From Gracilibacillus kekensis (GTDB taxonomy: Bacteria; Bacillota; Bacilli; Bacillales; Amphibacillaceae), in the NCBI RefSeq assembly GCF_900143085.1, contig NZ_FRCZ01000001.1:1140964-1204963 (forward strand): DNA of 64,000 nucleotides, in the 5' to 3' direction. Made by a program: the position numbers and the translations under genes. Positions 54,573-63,774 of this stretch are shown one piece after another; the first letter of the stretch is position 1; each line of letters opens with the position of its first letter. Below the pieces are notes generated by a model, which did no database searches, had not been told where the DNA came from, and worked only from the letters and a program-made list of their open reading frames with translations.

Positions 54573-55433
54573 TCAAAAATGGTTTGATTTTGCTTTATTT
54601 ATCTTGGGCCATCTGAATTTTGGAACGTGCTTCACCATTGTTTCAAATATGAAGCACCATTGCTGTTCAGTTAAAGTCGCAACTGAAATCGCATTCTTTA
54701 TTCGAAGATTTCTTTTTAATTGCTTAATTTGTGGTGGTGTAAATACACCTCTCAGCGCTGAATCAATAGACAATTGGGGATTTTTAAGAACATAATCGGC
54801 TAATCCACAAAAGTTTCTATAATCCTTAAAGGCTACCATCGGTTTAACCTTTCTATTTATAGTAATCATAGCGGAATCCACACTTGGCATAGGAGTGAAA
54901 TTCTTTCTTGAAATCCCTTTAACATACCGGATATCAAACCACATTCTCCAGGCAATCACATATGAATCTTTCACAAAATTCGATGTGAATCTTTTCGCTG
55001 CACCCTTTTCCATAACAATAATTCCCCTTTGAAAATTGCTTGTAGGTCTATTTAGAAGCATTTTCATTATTGGTGTTGTAATGGAATATGGGATATTAGA
55101 AACAACAATAAATGGTTCCTTAGGCAGGTGAATTTTCAAAATATCTTGATGAACAACCTTAACGTTTGGATTATGAATAAATTTTTGTTCTAAAATATTT
55201 ACAAACTTACCATCATATTCCACAGCAATGACTTTTTTTGCTTTTTTACTCATAACCGATGTTAGAGCGCCTTTCCCGGCGCCTAAGTCTAGAACTAAAT
55301 CATCTAGGCTAATTTTTGCATGACCTACAATCTCATGAATCTGTCTCTTATTATGCATCAAATGTTGTCCGGAAAAGTTTGGTAGCTTCCTACGACTATT
55401 TTTTCTCATTCTCTTAATTTTCTTTTGGGTCAT
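54573..55433 (-). CDS. erm: 23S rRNA (adenine-N6)-methyltransferase, Erm(D)-like
   Basis: The 286-aa enzyme has the Erm layout: [23 protein letters not shown] motif [17 protein letters not shown], catalytic NIPY ([19 protein letters not shown]) and [20 protein letters not shown]. It closely resembles Bacillus Erm(D)/Erm(34)/ErmK in order and motifs. It methylates A2058 of 23S rRNA, giving macrolide-lincosamide-streptogramin B resistance. A leader peptide and two intrinsic terminators upstream indicate inducible attenuation. Confidence 0.9.
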   Translation of the reverse strand: MTQKKIKRMRKNSRRKLPNFSGQHLMHNKRQIHEIVGHAKISLDDLVLDLGAGKGALTSVMSKKAKKVIAVEYDGKFVNILEQKFIHNPNVKVVHQDILKIHLPKEPFIVVSNIPYSITTPIMKMLLNRPTSNFQRGIIVMEKGAAKRFTSNFVKDSYVIAWRMWFDIRYVKGISRKNFTPMPSVDSAMITINRKVKPMVAFKDYRNFCGLADYVLKNPQLSIDSALRGVFTPPQIKQLKRNLRIKNAISVATLTEQQWCFIFETMVKHVPKFRWPKINKAKSNHF

Positions 55434-55459
55434 GTTTCATCTTCCTTTCAAAAATAAAA

Positions 55460-55623
55460 AAATCACAAGCCTCTGCTTGTGATTTGAGTGTAAAGGGAAA
55501 GAGACCCATCCTTATTTAATAAGGGAGCTGTTAGGAGTCGTCAGCAAATAAACCGGTCTTTGGTGTAAACAAAGAAAGGTTAAATTATACAAAAATAAAG
55601 AAAGGCAGAACAATCCGCCTTTC
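55460..55623 (-). promoter_or_regulatory. Transcription attenuator hairpins of erm
   Basis: Two terminator-like stems lie between the leader peptide and erm on the minus strand: AAATCACAAGC (55460-55470)/GCTTGTGATTT (55475-55485) followed by T7, and AGAAAGGC (55599-55606)/GCCTTTCT (55617-55624) followed by TTTATTTTTG. The arrangement matches transcription attenuation described for ermK. Confidence 0.8.
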
Positions 55624-55726
55624 TAAACATTGCATATATTTTTATATGAAATGAAGATTATTAAAAAAGGACAGACATATCCCGTTTACTCTGTAAGCAC
55701 AAAACAGAGCCTTTGAACGTATTTAA

Positions 55727-55771
55727 TTACTGGTTCAAAGTTGGGAAACGAAGTCTCATATAATGCGTCAT
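55727..55771 (-). CDS. Erm leader peptide (14 aa)
   Basis: The ATG at 55771 follows AGGAGG and encodes MTHYMRLRFPTLNQ before TAA. It differs from the known Erm(D)/ErmK leader MTHSMRLRFPTLNQ at one position. Ribosome stalling on this peptide when macrolide is bound frees the downstream erm transcript from termination. Confidence 0.92.
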   Translation of the reverse strand: MTHYMRLRFPTLNQ

Positions 55772-55940
55772 TTTTTAATAATCCTCCTAAATGTAAAATA
55801 CATCTTCATTGTATACTTCCCCCTAAAATATGTCAATCTAAAAATCAAATGCTTTTTTTCCGCATGATAAACCATTTTATGACGATATGGTAATTAATAA
55901 ATAATCTTGTTTTTCCACACCACACTATAATCCGAAAATG

Positions 55941-55970
55941 AAACCGTCTTAAGCTTACTTAAGACGGTTT
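55941..55970. terminator. 13-bp perfect hairpin
   Basis: AAACCGTCTTAAG pairs with CTTAAGACGGTTT around CTTA. It lies upstream of erm and may insulate it from the neighbouring region. No strong T-run follows on either strand. Confidence 0.6.
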
Positions 55971-56310
55971 CGCACGTCGCAAATCATAAAACGAGGGCAC
56001 TAGTGAAATATGAAACTCTTACGAGTCGCCCTCTCACGAATGACAACGGCAGTCCGAGTTTTTGAGTGATCGTACTCGTCATGAAGGCGCAACCACACGT
56101 AACGAGGGATTTGCGGCCATACCCTCCTCCTGTCGCCCGAACGGCGTCATGTCAAGCCAGTTGTATATCCCGAAAAGAATGTCGGTCTCTCGGTCCGTTG
56201 TGGGATAAGTGTGGAGACACCAGAGGAATACACTCACACCACCCCGCTCGGCTTCATGAGGCCCCCAAAGTCGCAGTTGAAATCGCTGCCATTTAATTTG
56301 AAATCCTCTT
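55971..56310. other. GC-richer segment of unknown nature
   Basis: This stretch is visibly richer in G+C than its neighbours. A 76-codon plus-strand frame (56066-56296) reads CGDTRGIHSHHPARLHEAPK near its end but has no ribosome site and an unusual residue mix. It may be part of a structured RNA or a degraded mobile intron. I could not assign it. Confidence 0.3.
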
Positions 56311-56412
56311 TAATCAATAAATATAGTTTTATTAAAGTACTTCTCTTGACTCCTTTTACATTTGTTCGACCAATTCCACGCTTCCATGCTTGCAATCAGC
56401 GAACAGTATTCA

Positions 56413-57306
56413 TTAACCCTTGTAAGCTTCCTGTAACTCGGCAAGATCAAGTTTCTTCATTTTTAATGTTGCTTGTGTAACGCGTGCAACTTGCTCTGGT
56501 GTGCCACTCGTCATCATTGTTTCCTTTTCTCTCGGTACAATCTGCCAATTCATTCCGTACTTATCTTTCAACCAGCCACACTGCTCGGATTCAGGAACTG
56601 CGGATAGCTTGTTCCAGTAGTGATCGATCTCTTCTTGTGTATCACAATATACCGTCAATGAGATTGCCTCGCTAAAACGAAATTCATAATTTTCCGCGCT
56701 GTCCATAGCGGTTAACCATTGATTTTCAAGCATAAAATCAGAAAACATTACAGCTCCTTCTTTGTCAGAACGGGCGATTGATCCCTTCTTTGCGTTATTG
56801 AATACGGATAAATAATATTGGAGCGCTTCTTCGGCTTTGTTGTATTGATCACCGCCAAACATAAGCGAAGGCATGATTGTAGGTCGCTCTTCATCTTCAG
56901 TATTCTTTAAAATTAGCTGCCATGACAAACCATACTTATCCTGAATCCAGCCATACTTATCACTAAAGGAATACTTGTCAAGCGGCGTTAATACTGTGCC
57001 ACCTTCTGACAACTTACTCCAAACCATGTTTATTTTTTCAATCGCTTCTTTATCGCTCTTTGGGTCAAAGTTCACCATGAAAGACACTGAAGGATTAAAT
57101 TTGAAAATAGGTCCTGCATTAATGGACAAGAACTTTTGTCCCCATAACTCAAAAGAGACTAAATGAGAGTCGCCAGATGGTGTGTCGTCAAGTGGAGTTA
57201 TACTCGTAATTCTGGAATCAGGGAAAATGGAAGCATAAAACTCTGCCGCTTCCTTCGCCTCCTTGTCATACCATAAATGCGGAACGATATTTTGATTTGT
57301 CGTCAT
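56413..57306 (-). CDS. PhnB-like double VOC protein
   Basis: The 297-aa protein starts at the ATG after AAGGAGG. It holds two PhnB-type VOC domains: NIVPHLWYDKEAKEAAEFYA with YGWIQDKYGLSWQLI, and PSLMFGGDQYNKAEEALQYY with CGWLKDKYGMNWQIVP. This family is annotated as 3-demethylubiquinone methyltransferase-like but no SAM motif is present. It starts a minus-strand run with AHSA1, YCII and sigma-factor genes, a common grouping in soil bacteria. Confidence 0.85.
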   Translation of the reverse strand: MTTNQNIVPHLWYDKEAKEAAEFYASIFPDSRITSITPLDDTPSGDSHLVSFELWGQKFLSINAGPIFKFNPSVSFMVNFDPKSDKEAIEKINMVWSKLSEGGTVLTPLDKYSFSDKYGWIQDKYGLSWQLILKNTEDEERPTIMPSLMFGGDQYNKAEEALQYYLSVFNNAKKGSIARSDKEGAVMFSDFMLENQWLTAMDSAENYEFRFSEAISLTVYCDTQEEIDHYWNKLSAVPESEQCGWLKDKYGMNWQIVPREKETMMTSGTPEQVARVTQATLKMKKLDLAELQEAYKG

Positions 57307-57400
57307 CGTTATTCCTCCTTGGAAAATAATTTTTTCAGTAGTTTTCACTTTAAGAAATTGAAGTGCTCACTTTTGGCAGTTACATTTCCTATGCTTTTAT

Positions 57401-57856
57401 CTATTTCAACTTTCTATATATGATCTTAAAATCATGTTCCCACTTTTCACCATCAAATGATTTCTCCCACGTACTTTGAATTGTATCGTAGGAGGCGTTG
57501 AATTCACCCCAAAATCGTTGAGACAAATCCAACGTTGAAAAATCAGATGAATTCCTCCATAGTTCCCAATTCCTCTGTTTAATACTCATTTTATATAAAC
57601 GAGCAACACCTCGCGAGTCAAAATAATGCTGTATATAGGTGTCTGTGTTTGAATCGTAGTCATAAACAATCATACTGCTTGGAAATTCAGATTGATTTAC
57701 ATTCGCACTCTGAATCATGAACTGATTGCCATCCATCCAAGTAAACGACGTGTGTCCTAAAATGGATTGAAAATCCGGGTGAATCAATTCCAGTTCCCAT
57801 TCCCCTTCGAAAATGTCTAGTCGGTTCATTGCATTTTCACGTACAGGTGGTTTCAT
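57401..57856 (-). CDS. Lipocalin-like (DUF1579-like) protein
   Basis: The 151-aa protein has a beta-barrel pattern (LDIFEGEWELELIHPDF, SFTWMDGNQFMIQSANVN, SMIVYDYDSNTDTYIQHYFD, GEKWEHDFKIIYRKL), similar to DUF1579. No signal peptide or catalytic motif is seen. Its start overlaps the AHSA1 gene stop by 4 nt (ATGA), so the two are co-translated. Function unknown. Confidence 0.6.
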   Translation of the reverse strand: MKPPVRENAMNRLDIFEGEWELELIHPDFQSILGHTSFTWMDGNQFMIQSANVNQSEFPSSMIVYDYDSNTDTYIQHYFDSRGVARLYKMSIKQRNWELWRNSSDFSTLDLSQRFWGEFNASYDTIQSTWEKSFDGEKWEHDFKIIYRKLK

Positions 57857-58356
57857 GAATGATTTCCGCCTTTTCTATCAAGCTGAAGATTATCCAACAA
57901 TCTTTCTAGTCGATCCAAAAGTTCCATTGCTCCTTCAGACATACCTGCTTTTATCATCCCATCCCTACCTTCTACTGTTTGATAAACTGTAGTTTCGGTG
58001 AACTTCGTCTTGCCATCAGGCATTTCTTCAAAGTTAATTGTGACAAGCCCGACAAAATCTGGAAATCCTTCAACCTCAAAGGTATTGATCAGCCTTTCAG
58101 GTGACTTGACCTCATGATAGACGCCATTGAATGCATATTCGTTCCCTTCAACGTCCTGATGAATAAATCGCCAAATGCCACCTTTTTTCACGTCCATTTG
58201 ATCCACTGTTGTCTTATATCTTTTAGGACCCCACCATTCAGGGACTGTAGTTGGTTCCGTATAAGTATTAAAGACGAGTTCCCTAGGTGCATTAAAGATT
58301 CGAGAGATGACAACATCATGCGTTCCTTTTTCAGCTATAATTCGAGTTTTTGACAT
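57853..58356 (-). CDS. AHSA1/SRPBCC-domain protein
   Basis: The 167-aa START-like protein has VISRIFNAPRELVFNTYTEP, VPEWWGPKRYKTTVDQMDVK and GGIWRFIHQDVEGNEYAFNG, hallmarks of the AHSA1 family. These proteins bind small hydrophobic ligands. It follows the ArsR regulator and precedes the lipocalin-like gene with a 4-nt overlap; ArsR-AHSA1 pairs are common and the regulator usually represses the partner. Confidence 0.88.
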   Translation of the reverse strand: MSKTRIIAEKGTHDVVISRIFNAPRELVFNTYTEPTTVPEWWGPKRYKTTVDQMDVKKGGIWRFIHQDVEGNEYAFNGVYHEVKSPERLINTFEVEGFPDFVGLVTINFEEMPDGKTKFTETTVYQTVEGRDGMIKAGMSEGAMELLDRLERLLDNLQLDRKGGNHS

Positions 58357-58390
58357 TTTATCTACTCCTCTACTTTAAATTTGAGAAACA

Positions 58391-58735
58391 TCATCTTGGC
58401 TCGTCGTGGTCGCTCTTTTCAATAGCTTGTTTTTTCATTAAAAGATTTTCAAATCTATCAAACTGTTCTTCTTTATCTCGGATAAATGATTCTAACCATT
58501 TGTCCATCTCTACAAACGATTCTTGCCGAATGGAATAGATCCGTCTGTTCGCATCAGCCTTCACGCTAACAAGTCCTACTTTAGCCAAAACGTGAAGATG
58601 TTTGGAAGACTGGGGCATTCGTAAGTCTAGCTTATTGGAAATTTCCCCAACAGTTAGAGCTCCAAAGTCTCGTAGCAATTCAATAATGTTCATTCTATTG
58701 GGTTCAGCCAAAGCACTGAAAGTTGCGGCGTTCAT
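58391..58735 (-). CDS. ArsR-family regulator of the AHSA1 unit
   Basis: The 114-aa protein starts at the ATG after AGGAGGGGAGG. LAEPNRMNIIELLRDFGAL and LDLRMPQSSKHLHVLAKVGL form the winged helix. No metal-binding Cys pair is visible. It lies 34 nt upstream of the AHSA1 gene and is probably its repressor. Confidence 0.88.
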   Translation of the reverse strand: MNAATFSALAEPNRMNIIELLRDFGALTVGEISNKLDLRMPQSSKHLHVLAKVGLVSVKADANRRIYSIRQESFVEMDKWLESFIRDKEEQFDRFENLLMKKQAIEKSDHDEPR

Positions 58736-59195
58736 GCATACCTCCCCTCCTTTCTTTACTATCTGAAGATAATATACCACATCTTATATTTTCCTTCAAG
58801 GGAAATTTCCAAATAAGGAAAATTCTTTTGAAGGAAAATACTAAAGAGATTGTAAACTAAGGCTAGTTAAGAGAGATTAGTAAGTCAGCAAAATAGAGCT
58901 ATCAATAATAGAAGTGATTGTTAAATATTTCAGAGATCAGAGCTCTTACCCCTCTGCTCGCGAAAGACATCATATACTGGGTTTTTCAATGAATACGGGG
59001 ATATGTTGAAAGAAAAATTATATATAGGGGAGTTATACTCTTTAAATCTGAATCTCTGAAAAGTCTTATCTATTCAAAAAGTAACTGCAATGAGCCTAAT
59101 TCAATGCCCAATAGTTAAAGTAAGCTCTCCAACTCGGGCATTAACCATTTTCTTAAGTGCTTAGGCTATCTCGAGTTGAAGGCAAACTTTCTCTT
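58736..59195. other. Intergenic region without genes
   Basis: No plausible gene or RNA was found. The region contains AT-rich sequence and the promoter of the ArsR gene; the AAAATTCTTTTGAAGGAAAATAC-type A-rich stretch at 58810-58850 includes short inverted elements that could bind ArsR. Confidence 0.3.
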
Positions 59196-59759
59196 TTATT
59201 GATTTTCCACGCTCCTTATTGGTTGATAAGTATGAAGGACGGCTCCTTTTTTAAATACCTTTGTACTTAGATGCTTTAAGAGGTGTGCATCTGGTAAGTC
59301 TTTGAATAATGGTAACCCACTTCCAAATGCAATAGGATTAATAATCAATCGATATTCATCGATAAGATCTAGGCGAGACAGAGATTGTGCGAACCTCACA
59401 CCTCCATGTGCCATGATTTCCTTGCCAGGTTGTTGTTTCAAGCGGTAAATCTCTTCTGCAATATCACCGTGTACCACCTGTGAATTATTCCAATTGGTTT
59501 CCTTCAGTGTATTTGAGAAAATGACTTTTGGGATTTCGTTCATAGCAGGAGCTAATTTACTGTTCGAAGATGGCCAATGCTCTGCCATGTCATGATAGGT
59601 CACTCCTCCCATGATGTGCGTACCCACTTGCCATAGCTGTTCGACAGTATGCATTTCCAACTCATCATCAAAACTGCGAAAGACCCAGTCATGCGCTCCA
59701 CTAGTTGGCGCGACAAATCCATCAAGAGATACATTCATTCTTAGAACTACTTTTCTCAT
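59196..59759 (-). CDS. RibD-C/dihydrofolate reductase-like protein
   Basis: The 187-aa protein matches the RibD C-terminal/DHFR-like fold: VVLRMNVSLDGFVAPTSGAH, HIMGGVTYHDMAEHWP and IMAHGGVRFAQSLSRLDLID. Such genes are annotated as dihydrofolate reductase family and often occur beside AHSA1 and YCII genes. The substrate is unknown. Start after GGAGGCAACTGC. Confidence 0.85.
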   Translation of the reverse strand: MRKVVLRMNVSLDGFVAPTSGAHDWVFRSFDDELEMHTVEQLWQVGTHIMGGVTYHDMAEHWPSSNSKLAPAMNEIPKVIFSNTLKETNWNNSQVVHGDIAEEIYRLKQQPGKEIMAHGGVRFAQSLSRLDLIDEYRLIINPIAFGSGLPLFKDLPDAHLLKHLSTKVFKKGAVLHTYQPIRSVENQ

Positions 59760-60072
59760 ATGCAGTTGCCTCCTTTGTATTCAACTAAACAATTTCTTGC
59801 ATTCTCCGAGATGGTGTATAGCTTTAACGTTTCCATTTCCATACATCCTTTCTATTTGTTTTTAAAAATTGTATATACTCATAATGTCTTGATTACTTAT
59901 ATCCCCTTGCTACTAGTTTGCTATTTTAATATCTTTATCGTTAAAATTATGCTACTTAATAAACTTGTCCATTTTTGGACGAAGGCACTTATTTAAAAAG
60001 TTCATCCTTTTATTGAACATTTATCTTCAGCCTTTTAAAAAATTAACATTGAATTAAGAAAGTTATATTTTT
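59760..60072. other. Intergenic region without genes
   Basis: No gene or clear RNA is seen in this 310-nt stretch, which is AT-rich and includes the promoter for the downstream minus-strand gene at 59759. Confidence 0.3.
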
Positions 60073-60495
60073 TCAGATGTTGGTTTGGTCTTCTAATTCG
60101 GCTTCCATAGCTCGTGTTATAGGGTCTTGTACAGATTCTGTTTCTTCTTTTAGCTTCCGCATCTCAATTTCAAATGCTCCGAACCCTTTTGGAAAAGGCA
60201 TCTGTAGCGCCCATTTTGTTGCCTCATCCTCTGAATTTACATCAATCAGAGTATATCCAGCAATCAGCTCTTGACTTACAAGAAAAGGTCCTGCCGTTAT
60301 CTCAGGATCTCCACCATGTGATGGATATAAGATCCTGATTCCGCTGGAGCTAGAATGAAGTTCTTCTGCAGCAAGCAACACTCCTGCTCTAGCTAATGTT
60401 TTCTTATACGCATTTACTGCATCGGTATATTTTCTACCATACCTTATACCTGCTTCTGTAAACTCTGTTGCCTTAACAATCAACAAGAATCTCAT
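60073..60495 (-). CDS. YCII/DGPF-domain protein
   Basis: The 140-aa protein contains RFLLIVKATEFTEAGIRYG, ILYPSHGGDPEITAGPFLVS (D-x-P-F in place of the usual DGPF) and IAGYTLIDVNSEDEATKWA, the YCII/DGPF family pattern. These proteins commonly accompany ECF-type sigma factors such as the one upstream. The role is not known. AGGAGG precedes the ATG. Confidence 0.87.
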   Translation of the reverse strand: MRFLLIVKATEFTEAGIRYGRKYTDAVNAYKKTLARAGVLLAAEELHSSSSGIRILYPSHGGDPEITAGPFLVSQELIAGYTLIDVNSEDEATKWALQMPFPKGFGAFEIEMRKLKEETESVQDPITRAMEAELEDQTNI

Positions 60496-60606
60496 TATTA
60501 TTTTCCTCCTTGTGGGAAGATGACCTTTTCACCCGCTCAATTTTCCTAACCCTTCCCTACTATAACGACGAACAAGGAACTCTATAATCGACAAGGTTGA
60601 AAAACA

Positions 60607-61878
60607 TTAATTCGTACCTCGGTACTCACATTCATTTATCCGATTCAGTAAAAGCTCCTTCTCACGGTCATTACGGGTCATTGATGCTGCACGTTCAAAT
60701 TCTTTACGGGCTTCTTCGCACCGCCCTAGCTTGAACAGGAGATCGCCCCGAACACTAGGGAGTAAATGGTATCCTTTTAGGGAAGGTTCTGCACTCAACT
60801 CATCGACGATCTGTAGTCCATAAGCGGGTCCAAAAGCCATTGATATGGCAACCGCTCGGTTTAGTTCGATGATCGGCGATGGAGTTGCCCTGGACAGAGC
60901 TTCGTAAAGGGCCGCGATACGGATCCAATTGGTATCGGCTGCAGTAGGAGCTTCCGCATGACAAGCAGAAATCGCAGCCTGCAAGGCGTATGGACCAAGT
61001 GTACTTCCAAGCGTCTGGCTTCGTTTAAGTGCCGCTAATCCACGACGGATCAGCAGTCTATCCCACTTTGCCCGATTTTGGTCCATCAGAAGTACAGGTT
61101 CACCCGTAGCACTAACACGAGTTTTAAGACGCGAGGATTGAATCTCCATTAAAGCAACCAGTCCGTGAACTTCTGATTCATGTGGTGTGATCTCGGAAAG
61201 TACGCGTCCGAGTCTTAGTGCCTCCTGGCATAGCAGTGGTCGAATATACTGGTCCCCAGAGGTTGCTGAATACCCTTCATTGAACATCAGGTAAATCACC
61301 TCAAGTACTGCAGATAGACGTTCTTTTCGTTGTCTCCCTTTAGGAGGTACCTCAAAAGGAACCTTCTCAACCCTAAGGGTTCTTTTGGCCCGAACCACCC
61401 TCTGGGCAATCGTCGATTCAGCAACGAGGAAAGAACGTGCGATTTCAGCTGTAGTAAGTCCACATAACAGTCGAAGTGTGAGGGCAACTTTGGCATCTTG
61501 TGATAGCACTGGATGGCAAGTCATAAAGACCAGACGAAGGAGATCGTCACCGATTTCCCCGTCTAAAGTCTGATCTATATCTTCCTCATGATTTAAATCC
61601 ATTTCGCGGGCAATCTCCACATGCTTTTGATCTCGCAACTTTTTCCTGCGCATAAGGTCAATCGCACGCCGCTTAACCGTTGTCATCAACCAAGCACCAG
61701 GATTGTCTGGAATACCGATCTCCTGCCATTTTTCTAAGGCAATTACCAAAGCATCCTGAGCAAGGTCCTCTGCAACACCCACGTCTCTTAGCATACGGGT
61801 TAAACTTCCAATTAGCTTTGCCGATTCCATTCGCCATATTGCTTCAATGGTTCGATGGGTTTGGGTCAACGTCATCAC
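60607..61878 (-). CDS. ECF-type sigma factor with SnoaL-free C-terminal extension (DUF6596)
   Basis: The 423-aa protein has sigma-70 regions 2 (VAEDLAQDALVIALEKWQEI, GAWLMTTVKRRAIDLMR) and 4 (LRLLCGLTTAEIARSFLVAE, STIAQRVVRAKRTL) and a long C-terminal helical DUF6596-type domain. This class is usually found next to YCII genes: here the preceding YCII gene overlaps it by 4 nt. No anti-sigma factor is present, so control is probably through the C-terminal extension. Confidence 0.9.
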   Translation of the reverse strand: MMTLTQTHRTIEAIWRMESAKLIGSLTRMLRDVGVAEDLAQDALVIALEKWQEIGIPDNPGAWLMTTVKRRAIDLMRRKKLRDQKHVEIAREMDLNHEEDIDQTLDGEIGDDLLRLVFMTCHPVLSQDAKVALTLRLLCGLTTAEIARSFLVAESTIAQRVVRAKRTLRVEKVPFEVPPKGRQRKERLSAVLEVIYLMFNEGYSATSGDQYIRPLLCQEALRLGRVLSEITPHESEVHGLVALMEIQSSRLKTRVSATGEPVLLMDQNRAKWDRLLIRRGLAALKRSQTLGSTLGPYALQAAISACHAEAPTAADTNWIRIAALYEALSRATPSPIIELNRAVAISMAFGPAYGLQIVDELSAEPSLKGYHLLPSVRGDLLFKLGRCEEARKEFERAASMTRNDREKELLLNRINECEYRGTN

Positions 61879-62309
61879 GCCTTTTTTTGCTCTGCAACTT
61901 GTTTACGAAGTGTTACTTCTTTTTCCAGTGTTTCAGGGTTATCGATAAAATCCTCCACATCGTACACCTGTCTGAGTTCAATTTCCCCTTGTCCATATCC
62001 GTGGGGATCCGGCATACGGAGGGCCCATTCAACGGCTTCTTCCCTTGATCTCACTTCAATTAGCGTATATCCTGCGATCAATTCTTTTGACTCAGTAAAA
62101 GGGCCATCTGTTACCTTAGGTTTTTCTCCGGGCTCCGGATAGGAAATGCGGATTCCGCTTGAGGTAGGTTGCAGGCCATCAGCTGCCAATAACACACCGG
62201 CCTTTACCAATTCCTCGTTATATTTTTGCATAGCATCAATAAGTTCCTGGGGTGGTATAACTCCCGCTTCTGAATCAGTTGTAGCCTTGACAATCATCAT
62301 AAATTTCAT
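61875..62309 (-). CDS. YCII/DGPF-domain protein in a sigma-factor operon
   Basis: The 144-aa protein has MKFMMIVKATTDSEAGV, VTDGPFTESKELIAGYTLIE with the DGPF motif and WALRMPDPHGYGQGEIELRQ. It is first in an operon with the sigma factor (ATGA overlap); AAAGGAGG precedes the ATG. The paralogue at 60073-60495 lies just beyond. Function unknown. Confidence 0.9.
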   Translation of the reverse strand: MKFMMIVKATTDSEAGVIPPQELIDAMQKYNEELVKAGVLLAADGLQPTSSGIRISYPEPGEKPKVTDGPFTESKELIAGYTLIEVRSREEAVEWALRMPDPHGYGQGEIELRQVYDVEDFIDNPETLEKEVTLRKQVAEQKKA

Positions 62310-62548
62310 TTGTGTTTACCTCCTTTATTTTTGTGAAGCTTCGTATACCGATTTAAAACCATGTGGGTAATTCCGCTTCTATTTATACGACGAACTAATC
62401 GCGACTAAATCGACAGCGGTTACAAAATTTTCATCCATTTCCCTAATAATTTCTTCAACTGGAGAATTACTATATTTTCATATAACTTCCAACATTTTTT
62501 GGCATGCAATTTTTTGAAAATGACGAGCATTTATACTGTTTTTCACTA

Positions 62549-62588
62549 ACAGAAAAAAGACTGAAGGAAAAGAAAGTCTTTTATCTTC
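62549..62588 (-). terminator. Imperfect terminator
   Basis: On the minus strand GACTGGAAGATAAAAG pairs loosely with CTTTTCCTTCAGTC and TTTTTTCTG follows. It lies 135 nt after the end of the AHSA1-type gene at 62724 and no other gene occupies 62310-62723. Confidence 0.5.
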
Positions 62589-62723
62589 CAGTCCTCAACC
62601 TAAGACGTTGTGAGAGCAATGTTTATTCATTATGGCTCAATAGAAACCAATGTCGTTTTTCCTCGATAAAGTGTCAAATTGTTATAGATTGGTCAATTCT
62701 CTAATTGATTGATTACTTCCTTA

Positions 62724-63209
62724 TTAGATTCGTTCAGCGTAGTCTGCAAGATTCTCTAGGGTAGACGACAAACCAACTTTGTGATCAGCTTTTTGTATTC
62801 CTTCGGGTACGTTCTTGCAATCAATAGAAACCTTGGTGCCTTTGGGAACAGCTGTTAAAGTCCACGTCATGATCATCTCACCAGAATAAACTGGATCTTC
62901 GGACTCGAATTCTATTAACTGTACGACCCTCTTATTTGGGACAAACTCCAAGAATTTCCCCTTGATTATATCAGTGTTTTCTGATGTTTTTCCTTGTAGT
63001 GAATGATCCGTATCAACATAAGTTAATGACATTCGATAAGCTCCACCATCCCGAGCATCGAACTCGTATATATGACCTTTCATATCCTTCGGAGGAAGCC
63101 ACGAAACGAGGGCATTCGGGTCCACGAACGCTTTATAGATCGTTTGAGGTGACGCTTTAATAACTCTCGAAGCAGAATCAATTCTTGGTTTATTCGATTT
63201 ATCATTCAT
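62724..63209 (-). CDS. AHSA1/SRPBCC-domain protein, second copy
   Basis: The 161-aa protein starts at the ATG after AAAGGGAGG. SRVIKASPQTIYKAFVDPNA, LVSWLPPKDMKGHIYEFDAR, GAYRMSLTYVD and EMIMTWTLTAVPKGTKVSID match the AHSA1/SRPBCC family. It is more distant from the copy at 57853. A monooxygenase remnant follows upstream. Ligand and role unknown. Confidence 0.88.
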   Translation of the reverse strand: MNDKSNKPRIDSASRVIKASPQTIYKAFVDPNALVSWLPPKDMKGHIYEFDARDGGAYRMSLTYVDTDHSLQGKTSENTDIIKGKFLEFVPNKRVVQLIEFESEDPVYSGEMIMTWTLTAVPKGTKVSIDCKNVPEGIQKADHKVGLSSTLENLADYAERI

Positions 63210-63377
63210 AACTTCTAACCTCCCTTTAAATTCTACATTCACAGCTTGATAATTTTGATTTTACTAGTTAAAAGCTTCCATTCATTGAGTGATATACAGA
63301 GTGGTTGTAATAAGGTCCACAGTTTTGGATAAGTGAACCTCCTTTTGAGGAAGATGTATCGCTATTCTAAGACTTAC

Positions 63378-63572
63378 CTAAAATGGCAGTCCGGATTTAT
63401 TAATTTCATGTTTTTGCATTTCTACACGTAGCATTGGAGTAATTTCTTTTGGGGGATTTGCTACAGCACGAAACGCTTGCAAATCTTCTTCGGATTGCCA
63501 AAACTCGAAATTGTTAATTCGTGCTGGATCAACGATAAACCATCCTGCTATGATCACCTTATGGGAACTCAT
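63378..63572 (-). pseudogene. Antibiotic-biosynthesis monooxygenase with an internal deletion
   Basis: The 64-aa frame begins MSSHKVIIAGWFIVDP and continues ARINNFEFWQSEEDLQAFRA to the end. Normal ABM-family proteins of about 95 residues have some 30 residues (the first helix and second strand) between these two parts; here they are fused in frame. AAGGAGG precedes the ATG, so a short product may still be made but cannot form the usual fold. Confidence 0.75.
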
Positions 63573-63584
63573 AAAAATCCTCCT

Positions 63585-63719
63585 TCATATGTTTTTCATA
63601 TTGTCAAAAGTATAACATGTACCTTGATTCCGAATTTCTTTTTTATTGCGTTTTTTTATAAGACGAATTGTAATATTAAGTGCAACACCTAAAAATGTGG
63701 CTAAAATAAAACAGCCCAT
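63585..63719 (-). pseudogene. C-terminal fragment of a small membrane protein
   Basis: A 44-codon minus-strand frame reads MGCFILATFLGVALNITIRL and KKRNKKEIRNQG to a TGA. It is open upstream (VVTYILHEVV) into the IS30 region. The hydrophobic stretch followed by a basic tail suggests a membrane protein whose 5' part was displaced by the insertion sequence. No start or ribosome site is clear. Confidence 0.4.
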
Positions 63720-63774
63720 AACGACTTCGTGTAAAATGTAAGTAACCACACAAACACATACACGGAGGTCTGTT

